From NCBI GenBank assembly GCA_016844955.1, contig JAERTH010000083.1, forward strand, positions 79,712 to 143,711: a DNA stretch of 64,000 nt, written 5' to 3'. How positions within the stretch are numbered: position 1 is the stretch's first letter; every line of letters begins with the position of its first letter. Under the pieces are notes generated by a model that was not told the DNA's origin, did not search any database, and saw nothing but the letters and a program-made list of their open reading frames with translations. This document shows positions 27,030-36,465 of this stretch, piece by piece. The stretch is from Fidelibacterota bacterium. Its GTDB lineage: Bacteria > Fidelibacterota > UBA8477 > JABMPR01. A program made the position numbers and the translations under genes.

Positions 27030-29233
27030 TGGCTGCCGCAATCCTAGATCGAATCCTGAAGCCCGATGGGTCAAAGTATCCTGCAGATTTTGAGCAGATT
27101 CTTAGCCTTATGGGGGGGACTAGATCCCTGGGTGCCAGCGGTGAGGAATTTGTATGGCGGGCCTATCAGTTTGGGAAGAAGGCCCATCAAGGACAGCTAC
27201 GGAAATCGGGAGAACCCTATTTTACACACTGTGTTGAAGTGGCCACCATCCTGGCTGAAATGAAGCTTGACTCAGTGACCATCTCGGCTGCCTTGCTCCA
27301 TGATGTGGTTGAAGACACAGGTTACACCCGTAAGGATGTTGAGAAGGAATTCTCTCTGGAACTGGCCAATCTGGTTGATGGTGTCACCAAACTGTCTGAT
27401 ATGAAGTTTCGCAGCGAAGAGGACAAACAGGCCGTTAATTTTCGCAAGATGCTACTCTCGGTTGCCGACGATATCCGTGTTATAATTATCAAATTTGCGG
27501 ATCGTCTCCATAACATGCGAACTCTGCAACATTTACCAGCAGTGAAACAACGTCGCATCGCCAGGGAAACCCGTGATGTTTATGCGCCCCTGGCCCATCG
27601 TCTCGGTATGTATCGTATCAAATCTGAGATGGAAGATCTGATTTTCAATATTCTGGAGCCAAAGGCTTCCAGCGAACTGGAACGTTTGATCCCCAAACGT
27701 CAGGCTTTCTTCGAAAAATATGTCCAGAAATTTCTGGAACCCATCATCGAGCGTATGGAAACCACAGGGTTTGGAGCCACTTATAAAAGCCGATTCAAAT
27801 CACACTACTCCATTTTTCGGAAGATGCGTGATCAGAATCGTCCCTTTGAGGATGTCTACGATATCTATGCAGTCAGAATCATCGTTGAAAAGGTGGAGGC
27901 CTGTTATAGTGTCCTGGGATTGATCCATTCCTTCTATACACCCATCCAGGAACGTTTTAAAGACTTTATTGCTCAACCCAAGTCCAATGGCTATCAAAGT
28001 ATTCAGACCACGGTAGTGGGGCCCAATGGCTTCCCTGTGGAGGTCCAGATCAGAACCAGGGAAATGGACGACACAGCTGAAGAAGGCGTAGCAGCACACT
28101 GGCAATACAAGGAGGGAGACTCCAAAGCCAGTCAGGATGATATTGACCAACAGGTGACCTGGCTTAGAAATCTGGTTGATATTCTACAAACTGAGGATAA
28201 AACCACTTCTCACCAGTTTATGGATCTGTTAAAGATCGATCTGTACAAAGATGAAATTTTTGTCTATACACCCAAGGGGGAGGTGAGAATACTACCTTTG
28301 GGAGCTACCCCGCTGGATTTTGCCTTTGATGTTCACTCGCAGGTGGGTCTCCATTGTATTGGGGCAAAGGTGAATGGGCGTATCAAACCCTTGAATAGCG
28401 AGCTGGAGAGTGGTGATAAAGTTGAAATCATTACCAGCGACTCGCAGAAACCCAATTCCTCCTGGCTGAAATTTGTCAAAACATCCAAGGCTAAATCCAA
28501 TATCCGCAAGTGGATTAAGGGTCAAGAATTTGAGCAAAGCCTCCGTCTGGGAAAAGAAATCCTGGAAAAGGAATTGCGCAAAATTCGAAAAGCAAAGGAA
28601 TGGAAACATCTCAAGGATCCTCACCTCACGCTCAAATTTGAGGATGAGGATAAGATGATTGCCAGTATTGGCTCTGGTCATCGAACCGTTGCTTCAATTC
28701 TTACTAAATTTTTTCCTGATGCATATGTTAAACCCAAGAAAGAGAAGACTGAGAGCCAGTTTGCTGAGTCTTTTCTTAATCGGGCACGTCGCAATACCAA
28801 GGGTGTCTCCATCCAGGGTATTGACAACATGATGATCAGCTTTGGGAAATGTTGCAACCCCATTCCTGGTGATCCCATTGTTGGGTTTATTACTCGTGGA
28901 CGGGGTATCACGGTGCATCAGAAATCCTGTGAAACCGTTGGTACCAACCTGTCTGAGAAAGAACGGATCATAGATGTGGATTGGGCTGCTGCCAGGGCCC
29001 AAACCTTCCTGGTCAGGTTAAAAGTGCTGGCCCAGGAACGCAAGCATCTCGTGCGAGATGTAACGGAGACGATTTCATCGTATGATATAAATATTGACAC
29101 CCTTTCAATGAAAGTAGACGGTGATGTTGTTACCGGTCTGGTTGTTATTGAAGTAGAGGGCGTTAAACAATTAGATAGATTAAAATCAAAACTATTGGCT
29201 TCAGAAGGCGTCATAAGCGTGGAACGCGAATAA
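27029..29233 (+). CDS. Bifunctional (p)ppGpp synthetase/hydrolase (Rel/SpoT)
   Basis: 734 residues. The HD hydrolase domain is intact (H67, H91-D92 in LLHDVVEDT). The synthetase domain has YDIYAVR, YQSIQTTV and EVQIRT. A TGS domain (IFVYTPKGEVRILPLGATPLDFA), a zinc-finger-like CCNPIPGD segment and a C-terminal ACT domain follow. Both catalytic domains look functional, so this is a long bifunctional alarmone enzyme that controls the stringent response. It overlaps dnaB by one base. Confidence 0.96.
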   Translation: MAAAILDRILKPDGSKYPADFEQILSLMGGTRSLGASGEEFVWRAYQFGKKAHQGQLRKSGEPYFTHCVEVATILAEMKLDSVTISAALLHDVVEDTGYTRKDVEKEFSLELANLVDGVTKLSDMKFRSEEDKQAVNFRKMLLSVADDIRVIIIKFADRLHNMRTLQHLPAVKQRRIARETRDVYAPLAHRLGMYRIKSEMEDLIFNILEPKASSELERLIPKRQAFFEKYVQKFLEPIIERMETTGFGATYKSRFKSHYSIFRKMRDQNRPFEDVYDIYAVRIIVEKVEACYSVLGLIHSFYTPIQERFKDFIAQPKSNGYQSIQTTVVGPNGFPVEVQIRTREMDDTAEEGVAAHWQYKEGDSKASQDDIDQQVTWLRNLVDILQTEDKTTSHQFMDLLKIDLYKDEIFVYTPKGEVRILPLGATPLDFAFDVHSQVGLHCIGAKVNGRIKPLNSELESGDKVEIITSDSQKPNSSWLKFVKTSKAKSNIRKWIKGQEFEQSLRLGKEILEKELRKIRKAKEWKHLKDPHLTLKFEDEDKMIASIGSGHRTVASILTKFFPDAYVKPKKEKTESQFAESFLNRARRNTKGVSIQGIDNMMISFGKCCNPIPGDPIVGFITRGRGITVHQKSCETVGTNLSEKERIIDVDWAAARAQTFLVRLKVLAQERKHLVRDVTETISSYDINIDTLSMKVDGDVVTGLVVIEVEGVKQLDRLKSKLLASEGVISVERE

Positions 29234-29257
29234 GCCATAGATAAGAAAGGACAACCC

Positions 29258-29578
29258 ATGCAAATCACATACACTAAAAAAGATGTTGCCAAGAAAACGG
29301 CAGAAAAACTAGGCCAGAAAATATTCCAGACCGAAGAAATCGTCGATGGCGTATTCACAGTACTGCGCGAAATGATGAGCGGTGATGAATCATCTATCAG
29401 AATTGAAGTCCGGAATTTTGGCGTATTTGAAGTCAAGCCTACCAAGGCCAAACCACGTGCCCGTAATCCTCGGACCAACGAAGAAATTTATGTTCCGGCA
29501 CGTCGCAAGACCCATTTCAAACCTGGTAAATTGCTCAAAGAAGTTCTAAAACAGCCCGTCGAGAATAGTGATAGCTAA
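29258..29578 (+). CDS. HU/IHF family DNA-binding protein
   Basis: 106 residues, MQITYTKKDVAKKTAEKLG start, with the beta-arm signature RNFGVFEVKPTKAKPRARNPRTNEE, typical of HU/IHF. It bends and compacts DNA as a dimer. AAAGGA lies a few bases before the ATG. Twenty-four nt after relA/spoT and 8 nt before ruvX. Confidence 0.95.
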   Translation: MQITYTKKDVAKKTAEKLGQKIFQTEEIVDGVFTVLREMMSGDESSIRIEVRNFGVFEVKPTKAKPRARNPRTNEEIYVPARRKTHFKPGKLLKEVLKQPVENSDS

Positions 29579-29586
29579 ATAAGTCT

Positions 29587-30006
29587 ATGCAAGGTCGCAT
29601 TCTGGCAATTGACCCAGGTGGTCGTCGTGTGGGGTTGGCGCTGTCCGATCCCTTACGCATTATTGCCAGTCCGCATAAAACCCTCTTGATAAAAGACAAT
29701 GAAGATGCTGTAATGCAGATTCAGGAGGTTGTCGAGAGGGAGGCGGTAAGCGAGATTGTTGTAGGTATGCCCCTACGGCCAGGTTCCGAGAAAAGTGAAC
29801 AGGCCAAGCGGGTTGAAGTCTTTGTTGAATTGTTGACCAACAAACTGGACCAACCCGTCCATACCATTGACGAAAGCTATAGTTCAGTTGAAGCAGAGGC
29901 ATCGCTGCATCAAATGGGTAAAAAAGTAGGGGATGACAAGGGGGCAGTAGATCGAATAGCTGCTGCCATCATCCTGAAACAATATTTACAGGAAACACAA
30001 GGCTAA
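29587..30006 (+). CDS. ruvX: Holliday junction resolvase-like RuvX/YqgF
   Basis: 139 residues, RNase H-like fold: ILAIDPGGRRVGLALSDP at the N-terminus, VGMPLRPGS in the middle, and DESYSSVEAEA with C-terminal DKGAVDRIAAAIIL carrying the acidic residues. Known members process 16S rRNA ends and/or Holliday junctions. Normal length. It sits 8 nt after the HU gene. Confidence 0.94.
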   Translation: MQGRILAIDPGGRRVGLALSDPLRIIASPHKTLLIKDNEDAVMQIQEVVEREAVSEIVVGMPLRPGSEKSEQAKRVEVFVELLTNKLDQPVHTIDESYSSVEAEASLHQMGKKVGDDKGAVDRIAAAIILKQYLQETQG

Positions 30007-30022
30007 GCACGGTAAAGTAAAG

Positions 30023-31555
30023 ATGACAAAACGATTCACGTCAGAAACACTGGCCATCTTGTCAGGGGTGATGCTCACGCTGAGTTTTCCACCTTTTGAT
30101 ATGTTTTTTATCGCCTGGGTAGCCTGGTTGCCTTTGTGGGCAGCAATCCAACAGGAAGGTTGGCAAAAAGGCTTCAAGTTGGGTTTTATTGCCGGTTTTA
30201 TTTTTACTCTGACCAGCTTGAATTGGATTGCCAATAACTCTGGAACCTCCTTCTGGATTGCCTCAGCTTCTATGATGGGAAGTGTGGCCTACCTGTCTCT
30301 GTGGTTTGGTCTGTTTGGCCTGATCATCTCTCGCACTGGTCGCAATCTCGGCAGTAAGGGAGTGTGGCTGGCACCCGTCTTCTGGGTATCCGTTGAATTC
30401 ATGTACAGTTATCATGGCTATACACTTGCTTTTCCCTGGCTATCATTGGCAATGACCCAGAATTTCGCCGTTCCTGTGTTACAATTGGCAGAATATGGTG
30501 GCATTTATGCTGTCAGTTTCTGGGTCGTGCTGCTTAACACTATCCTGTTTCAACTTGAGTTTGGCAAGCTGACAGTACGGACTCAGCAGTTGGTCTGGGG
30601 TATGTTGGGGTTCATCATTGTGGGTACGTTTATTTTTGGTGCCGTACGAATGAAGGTCGTTGGTGAACAACACCAGGAAACTATTTCTGTGGGTATTGTT
30701 CAGACCAATCTGAATCCCCATGAAAAATGGATTCGCTCAAAGAAATCTGAACATGTGGCCGCCCTCATGGCCCAATCCAAAAAGCTGGTGGCTGACAGCG
30801 CCAGGATATTAATTTGGCCTGAAAGTGCTGTCCCGGCACACCTCCATTATTATCCACAATTTGATCGTAAGATCAGGAGGTTTGTTGAAACAAACGCCGT
30901 CTCGGTTCTGACGGGTGCTCTCCATCACGAAGAATCCAATGAGGAGTATTTGTTTTACAATTCTGCATTTTTCTATTCTCCAGGAATGCCGGTCTCAATC
31001 TATTCCAAACAAGGCCTGGTACCATTTGCAGAACGAATTCCCCTGGTTGAAACTTTTCCCTCTCTCAAGAGTCTTAATTTTGGACAGGCCAATTTTGAGC
31101 CCGGCAAAGAATCAATCGTTTACCCCATGGGGAGCAGGGTCGAAGTTACAGATCTGGGAACTTTGATTTGTTATGAATCAGCAGATCCATTCCTATTTAG
31201 AACCTTTATGAATAATGATGCAGATCTCATGTCAATCATTACCAATGATGCCTGGTTGGGAAATTCACCCGGGCCCTACCAACACCTGGCCGCTGGTCGT
31301 TTACGGGCCATTGAACACCGTGTCAGTATCGCCCGAGCAGCTCAGACAGGGATCAGTGCTTTAATTCTCCCCAATGGACGCATTGCTAAATCTATTCCGC
31401 TGGGTGAAAAGGGTGAAATCATCTATGATGCACCCCTGGGTCTTGATAGAACCTTTTATACAAAACACGGAAATGCTTTTGCTTTGGGCATACTTCTAAT
31501 GGCTGCTTTTGGTCTGTTGGCAGTGGTATTTGGTAAATCAAACCCGAAGGCGTAA
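30023..31555 (+). CDS. lnt: Apolipoprotein N-acyltransferase
   Basis: 510 residues. About six N-terminal membrane helices (to ~residue 210), then a nitrilase-fold periplasmic domain with catalytic residues Glu in WPESAVP, Lys in KQGLVPFAERIP and Cys in ICYESADP, and a final helix. Adds the third acyl chain to lipoproteins, confirming an outer membrane with mature triacylated lipoproteins. Normal length. Confidence 0.95.
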   Translation: MTKRFTSETLAILSGVMLTLSFPPFDMFFIAWVAWLPLWAAIQQEGWQKGFKLGFIAGFIFTLTSLNWIANNSGTSFWIASASMMGSVAYLSLWFGLFGLIISRTGRNLGSKGVWLAPVFWVSVEFMYSYHGYTLAFPWLSLAMTQNFAVPVLQLAEYGGIYAVSFWVVLLNTILFQLEFGKLTVRTQQLVWGMLGFIIVGTFIFGAVRMKVVGEQHQETISVGIVQTNLNPHEKWIRSKKSEHVAALMAQSKKLVADSARILIWPESAVPAHLHYYPQFDRKIRRFVETNAVSVLTGALHHEESNEEYLFYNSAFFYSPGMPVSIYSKQGLVPFAERIPLVETFPSLKSLNFGQANFEPGKESIVYPMGSRVEVTDLGTLICYESADPFLFRTFMNNDADLMSIITNDAWLGNSPGPYQHLAAGRLRAIEHRVSIARAAQTGISALILPNGRIAKSIPLGEKGEIIYDAPLGLDRTFYTKHGNAFALGILLMAAFGLLAVVFGKSNPKA

Positions 31556-31571
31556 ACCAAACCCAATCACC

Positions 31572-32159
31572 ATGAATCAAGGCAGTATTCCCTGTAGAAC
31601 ATTAATTAAGTCACTGGTGTTGTCCTGTATGTTTCTGGCAACCATGGTGCAGGCACAGACCAGTCACAGGAGTCTGTCCATTGAGCTTTTACAGGAGTTG
31701 AGGGCTGCAGTATCGGATTCATTATCTATCTCAGGGAATAAATTCTTTGTGAACTTTACAGGGGATACTCCTGTGGAAAAATATTTCAATGAGAGTCTGG
31801 AATTTTTAAATAATGCCCACCCGGGCGCACTTGAAGTCTTGGCAGATACAGTTGAGGCTCGGCTGGATACCTGGACCCTTTCCATAAATAGTGGAGCGGA
31901 TGAATCTATTCGGAACACAACCTATACTCGTCAGTTAGACCTCAATGTACTTTTCAGGGGAAATGAGAAAGACTATAAATGGCAAGGTCGTATTTCTGAC
32001 CAACTTTCCAAAGTAGAGTTAAAGGCCATTCTGGATGAAGATATCCCACTGCAAATTACTGGCGATTATATTGAAGGGGAACCGGCGATCTCTACGATTC
32101 TTATCTCTACTTTAGGGGTATTTGTATTGGTAGCCACATTTTATTTTATAAGGACTTGA
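31572..32159 (+). CDS. Exported protein with C-terminal membrane helix, unknown function
   Basis: About 195 residues from the ATG at 31572. An upstream in-frame start at 31509 lies inside lnt and would bury the signal peptide, so it was not chosen. Signal peptide to about residue 29 (TMVQAQ), then a beta-rich domain and a C-terminal helix (TILISTLGVFVLVATFYFI). The layout resembles the 259-residue protein at 8902, but no sequence similarity is obvious. Followed 4 nt later by the DUF5683-like gene; probably a lineage-type envelope gene. Confidence 0.75.
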   Translation: MNQGSIPCRTLIKSLVLSCMFLATMVQAQTSHRSLSIELLQELRAAVSDSLSISGNKFFVNFTGDTPVEKYFNESLEFLNNAHPGALEVLADTVEARLDTWTLSINSGADESIRNTTYTRQLDLNVLFRGNEKDYKWQGRISDQLSKVELKAILDEDIPLQITGDYIEGEPAISTILISTLGVFVLVATFYFIRT

Positions 32160-32162
32160 ATT

Positions 32163-32789
32163 TTGTTGAATAATTCTCTTAAAACACTACTGGTTACCAT
32201 ATTGTTGGCATTCCCACTATTTGGGGAACAGTCAATTGTGCAGCAAAAGAATCCCTCAGTCCTGAAAAGTGTACTCATACCTGGCTGGGGTGAGCACAGT
32301 TATTCTGCACCTGCTCGAGGTTACGTGTTCAATAGTATCGAAGCGGCCCTCTGGATCTTTGCTGGAGTGGCAGGGTCATCGGCCAAGAGTCACGAGAATG
32401 ATATGTATTATTTTGCCTCTGAGTATGGACAAATTCAGGATCCCCACCTTAAATCAGATGTTTATCTGGATCGTGTTTCCAAGTATGAAAGCATGGATGC
32501 TTATAATGCCCAAATGCTAAGGAATCGTCAATGGGAGCGCGTGTACTCTGCTGAGAATGGGGAGTATTGGGAATGGGAGTCTAAAGAGAAACGGCTGGAA
32601 TATTTTGACATCAAGACCCAGCGTTATCTCTGGCGCCAGCGGCTGACCTATTCATTTGGCGCCATTGCCCTGAACCACCTGGTGAGCACCATGGATGCCC
32701 TCTATCTGAAACGCAGTCACACCAACTTAACGGTACATCCTGAATTCAACGGTGAATCAGCAGGCCTAAGGCTAAATCTTTCCTTTTAG
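32163..32789 (+). CDS. DUF5683-like envelope protein
   Basis: 208 residues from TTG (a second TTG codon follows directly). It has a signal peptide (ends near LFGEQS), then KSVLIPGWGEHSY, very like the KSALIPGWGQ motif of DUF5683 proteins. Two or three hydrophobic helices follow around an acidic, Tyr/Trp-rich middle, and the C-terminus is a strand (GLRLNLSF). DUF5683 proteins are uncharacterised and common in the FCB group. No biochemical function can be given. Confidence 0.7.
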   Translation: MLNNSLKTLLVTILLAFPLFGEQSIVQQKNPSVLKSVLIPGWGEHSYSAPARGYVFNSIEAALWIFAGVAGSSAKSHENDMYYFASEYGQIQDPHLKSDVYLDRVSKYESMDAYNAQMLRNRQWERVYSAENGEYWEWESKEKRLEYFDIKTQRYLWRQRLTYSFGAIALNHLVSTMDALYLKRSHTNLTVHPEFNGESAGLRLNLSF

Positions 32790-32804
32790 TCAGGCTGTTC
32801 TGTG

Positions 32805-33647
32805 ATGGATAATTCAACCCACGAGTTGTCATTGTCTCCAGATATCAATCCCTGGGTACTGTGGACCATTTTCTTTTCATCCATCCTGCTTTTCGTTTCA
32901 CTCTGGCTTGTTTCAATACCTGTATGGCATTATGGCGTGAGCCTCATTACGCTTATTCTACTATGGAGGGGATCACCCTACCCCCTGAAAACCCTGACCT
33001 ATATACTGGGTTTGGTCGCCTTTCTGGCAGTAATGCAGATTGTCTTTTCACCATTTATGCGTGCGCTTTTCATGAAATCTCTGAAGGAAGGATTTCTCTG
33101 GTCAGATTGGCAGTATCTGCTATTTGCAGTGGAAAGGTTCGCACTCCCTCTGGTTATTGTCTCCACTTTTCAATCAAGACTTGCTAACCCCACGATTATT
33201 GCCCACCTGACAGCACTATTAAGTCCCTTGAAATGGGTGGGGTTTAAAATTGACAAGTTGCAAGTCCTGGTTTCACTGGCGCTTAAATTCTTGCCATCCC
33301 TCAAACTGGAATGGGAACGATTTTCACATTTTCAAACTTACTTTGTATCCAGCCTGCCCCAAAGAACACTGATTCAGAGAATTAACTACTGGCAGGGTGT
33401 CTTTAGAGCCATGATAGGCCATACCATTTACAGGGCTGTAAGTACTGGCGAAGTACTGGCTTTACGTGGTCTGCCAGATCAGTCCATTGACCTTAAAGGT
33501 CATGCCTTTGTATTACCCCTACTCACCTGGCTTAGCATTGGAACCATTTTTTTCTTTCAGGATGCTCGTCTGGTCATGACCTGGGGCGTCATGTCGATTT
33601 GGATGTTACTTACTGTCATTTCAAGTAACAACAGGTCTACAGTATGA
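32805..33647 (+). CDS. EcfT/CbiQ-like transporter membrane component
   Basis: About 280 residues; the ATG at 32805 directly follows an in-frame GTG at 32802. Five to six hydrophobic helices, then ALKFLPSLKLEWERFSHFQ and EVLALRGLP, which resemble the coupling helices of EcfT (the usual motifs are ARG/ARS-like). Energy-coupling-factor transporters pair this subunit with two ATPases and a substrate-binding S component for vitamins or metals. Neither is encoded here. The downstream neighbour is truA, the same order as in Firmicutes ecfT-truA, which supports the call. Divergent; moderate certainty. Confidence 0.7.
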   Translation: MDNSTHELSLSPDINPWVLWTIFFSSILLFVSLWLVSIPVWHYGVSLITLILLWRGSPYPLKTLTYILGLVAFLAVMQIVFSPFMRALFMKSLKEGFLWSDWQYLLFAVERFALPLVIVSTFQSRLANPTIIAHLTALLSPLKWVGFKIDKLQVLVSLALKFLPSLKLEWERFSHFQTYFVSSLPQRTLIQRINYWQGVFRAMIGHTIYRAVSTGEVLALRGLPDQSIDLKGHAFVLPLLTWLSIGTIFFFQDARLVMTWGVMSIWMLLTVISSNNRSTV

Positions 33648-34441
33648 GAATAGCACTTCTTATTCAGTATGATGGCAGCAATTATTATGGCTGGCAAATC
33701 CAGAAGGACCCCCAGACGGTGCAGGGTCACCTGGAACGGGCTTTGAGCAAAATGTTTGATAGAACTATCGGTGTTGTTGGCTCTGGTAGAACAGATAGCG
33801 GTGTCCATGCCCTTGGACAAGTCGCCCACTTTGATATCCAGAATGCTAACATTCCCTCCACAAATATCTGGATGGCATTAAATCGTGACCTACCGGATGA
33901 TATCAGAGCCATTGCATCACAAGCCGTTGGTGATGACTTTCATAGTCGGTTTGGGGCAATAGAACGTAAATACCGCTATCAGATCAGTACTGCACAAAAT
34001 GTTCTCAACAGAAATGCTGCCTGGTATGTTCGTTTTCCCATTAATGTTGAGCAGTTGCACAGCGTTTCTCAACTCATATTGGGACAACATGATTTTTCAA
34101 GTTTCTGCTATGCAGGAACTGAAACTGAAAACATGACCTGCACCATTGAATCCGCCAATTGGACAGTGGGAGCTGAGGGTCAATTGGTTTTTGAGGTTAA
34201 GGGCAATCGCTTTCTACACCACATGGTTAGAATGCTGGTGGGCAGTATGATTGAAGTAGCCCGGGGAAAATGGACGGTGGGAAATTTTACCAGACTTCTA
34301 GAACATCCTGATCGACAGGCACATGTGATAACTGCACCTGCCAGAGGATTGGCACTTATGCAGGTAACCTATCCCGAAGATATTCAGCCACAATGGCAAC
34401 CAGTTGAGGAGAAGCTTGCCTCAGAGAGTGAGAGGGGTTAA
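33644..34441 (+). CDS. truA: tRNA pseudouridine synthase A
   Basis: 265 residues, ATGA overlap with the preceding gene. YDGSNYYGWQIQ and the catalytic-Asp motif GSGRTDSGVHALGQV are both intact, and HHMVRMLVGSMIEV follows in the C-terminal half. Makes pseudouridine at positions 38-40 of tRNA anticodon stems. Normal length. Confidence 0.97.
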   Translation: MRIALLIQYDGSNYYGWQIQKDPQTVQGHLERALSKMFDRTIGVVGSGRTDSGVHALGQVAHFDIQNANIPSTNIWMALNRDLPDDIRAIASQAVGDDFHSRFGAIERKYRYQISTAQNVLNRNAAWYVRFPINVEQLHSVSQLILGQHDFSSFCYAGTETENMTCTIESANWTVGAEGQLVFEVKGNRFLHHMVRMLVGSMIEVARGKWTVGNFTRLLEHPDRQAHVITAPARGLALMQVTYPEDIQPQWQPVEEKLASESERG

Positions 34442-34472
34442 TATTTATCCTTTGATGGATGATTAAAGTGCT

Positions 34473-35699
34473 ATGAAAAAAATAACTACATTCACCTTCG
34501 CATTAGCCTTATTCCTTGGGATGCTCACGCTTACGCTAAAGGAAATCAGAAACTGGCAGCTCACTGAAAACACATCCCTGGGACAAACACTCCCGCCAGA
34601 TTCTCCACACCAAATTCAGCCCATATTGCAAGATGGGCTTCCTGAAAAGCAATCCCTTGAATCAACACGGCATACAGCCATTACTCGGGGCATTGCTGAT
34701 GTTTCACCTGCTGTAGTAGGAATCTCGGTTACCCAGTTTCGTATCTCCCAATCACCCATCATGTCGGATCCGTTCTGGCGCTTTATGATGCCGGGAACAC
34801 CACGCTGGTTTCAGGAAAAAGTCCCCTCAATCGGGTCGGGATTTATATATGATCCACAGGGATATATTATAACCAATGCCCATGTTGTTGAAAAGGCTGT
34901 GGATATCACGGTTACGCTGGCGGATGGTACACAGCATGTAGCCGAATTAATTGGAATCGATGAAAAAACAGATCTGGCTCTGATAAAAATCAGTGATCCT
35001 GGGATCTACCATGCGGCCATCCTGGGGAATTCTGATGAAATCCTCATGGGTGAGTGGGTAATTGCTTTGGGCAATCCCTTTGGTCTGTTTAGTGAGAGCC
35101 GGATGCCCATCGCCACTGCCGGTATTGTTAGCAGTCTGCATATGGATTTTGGCTTTCAACAATCCGGTCGTGTTTATCAGGATATGATTCAGACTGATGC
35201 TTCAATCAATTCAGGGAACAGTGGGGGACCCCTGGTCAACTCAGACGGGCAGGTTATTGGTATCAACACTTTCATATTTTCAGGCGGTAATAACAGCGGA
35301 TCAATCGGAATTGGCTTTGCGCTCCCCATAAATAGAGCCATGGCCATCATTGATGAGCTACGAGACACAGGATTTGTTGACCGAAATTATTCTACGGGAA
35401 TCAGTTATCTCATCAACTCAAAACGTACTGCACAGCTTTTAAATCTGGGTAGTACTGTAGGCGTTTTGGTTAATGGGGTAAAGGATGGTTCTCCAGCGGC
35501 AAGGGCTGGAATTGAAGTGGGGGATCTCATCGTTGGGATTGATGGTAAGGGAATTCAGACCGATGATGACATATTTTCGTACTTTATTGGACAAAATCTT
35601 AAAAGTGGCGATCAATTGACCTTCAACATACTGCGTCAGGGTTCGCAAAAGAACATACCGATTATTCTGGGTGAAACCACTGGCTCTGAAGCAAATTGA
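34473..35699 (+). CDS. DegP/HtrA-type periplasmic serine protease
   Basis: 408 residues. An N-terminal hydrophobic segment (about 4-22) acts as a signal or anchor. Trypsin-like triad: His 137 (TNAHVVE), Asp 167 (TDLALIKI), Ser 250 (GNSGGP). One PDZ domain occupies about 310-400 (GSPAARAGIEVGDLIVGIDG). With one PDZ it resembles DegS/HtrA-like proteases of envelope protein quality control. Its own transcription start is possible: 31 nt separate it from truA. Confidence 0.94.
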   Translation: MKKITTFTFALALFLGMLTLTLKEIRNWQLTENTSLGQTLPPDSPHQIQPILQDGLPEKQSLESTRHTAITRGIADVSPAVVGISVTQFRISQSPIMSDPFWRFMMPGTPRWFQEKVPSIGSGFIYDPQGYIITNAHVVEKAVDITVTLADGTQHVAELIGIDEKTDLALIKISDPGIYHAAILGNSDEILMGEWVIALGNPFGLFSESRMPIATAGIVSSLHMDFGFQQSGRVYQDMIQTDASINSGNSGGPLVNSDGQVIGINTFIFSGGNNSGSIGIGFALPINRAMAIIDELRDTGFVDRNYSTGISYLINSKRTAQLLNLGSTVGVLVNGVKDGSPAARAGIEVGDLIVGIDGKGIQTDDDIFSYFIGQNLKSGDQLTFNILRQGSQKNIPIILGETTGSEAN

Positions 35700-35824
35700 T
35701 GTATGCCCTGGCACCCCTCACAGAGCAAGAGAGCTGCTGAATTTTAGCAGATAATGCGTGTTTTATTCTGGATTGCCATCACTTATCTTTGCGCGGTTTT
35801 GTAGAGAGGATTTAAATCATAACT

Positions 35825-36463
35825 ATGGCCCGTGAAGGATACATAAATATTGCCATCGTATTGGGATTGACAGTGATCCTGACCACGATTTCCTTTTTCT
35901 CCGGTGGATCGCTCTACTGGAAGATTCCTTCCATGGTCAGTGGACTGCTTTTATTGTTCACACTTTACTTCTTCAGAGACCCTGAACGAGATGTCAAAAC
36001 AAATCCTAAGCACATACTTAGCCCAGGAGATGGGGTCATCGTTGAGATAACAGACATTGAAGATGACTTTGTCGGTGATGCTCGCAAAATTACTATGTTT
36101 CTTTCCCCTCTTAATGTGCATATCAATCGAGTGCCCATTAGTGGTAAAATTGCCTTTGTCAATTATAAGTATGGTGCCTTCAAGGCGGCCTTTTCTGAGG
36201 ATGCTTCAGAGGTAAATGAGCAGAGTGTGGTCGGAATAGAAAATGATCTATTGAAAGTGAAATTCGCCCAGGTGGCCGGTGCACTTGCCCGTCGTATTAT
36301 CAATTATTTGAGAGAAGATGACGAAGTTACTCAGGGTGAACGTTACGGAATGATCAAATTCGGGAGCCGCATGGATGTAGTTATTCCACGCAGTGCTAAT
36401 ATTCTGGTTGAATTAAAAGAACCGGTCCGGGGTGGTTTAACTGTCCTGGCAAAAATGGACTAA
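35825..36463 (+). CDS. psd: Phosphatidylserine decarboxylase (short form)
   Basis: 212 residues, short family type. One or two N-terminal helices, then FFRDPER, LSPGDGVIVEI, FLSPLNVHINRVP, and the self-cleavage region MIKFGSRMDVVIP, whose Ser gives the pyruvoyl cofactor. It makes phosphatidylethanolamine from phosphatidylserine. The next gene, pssA, supplies the substrate, 2 nt downstream. A 125-nt gap precedes it, with GAGAGGA 13 nt before the ATG. Confidence 0.95.
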   Translation: MAREGYINIAIVLGLTVILTTISFFSGGSLYWKIPSMVSGLLLLFTLYFFRDPERDVKTNPKHILSPGDGVIVEITDIEDDFVGDARKITMFLSPLNVHINRVPISGKIAFVNYKYGAFKAAFSEDASEVNEQSVVGIENDLLKVKFAQVAGALARRIINYLREDDEVTQGERYGMIKFGSRMDVVIPRSANILVELKEPVRGGLTVLAKMD

Positions 36464-36465
36464 AT

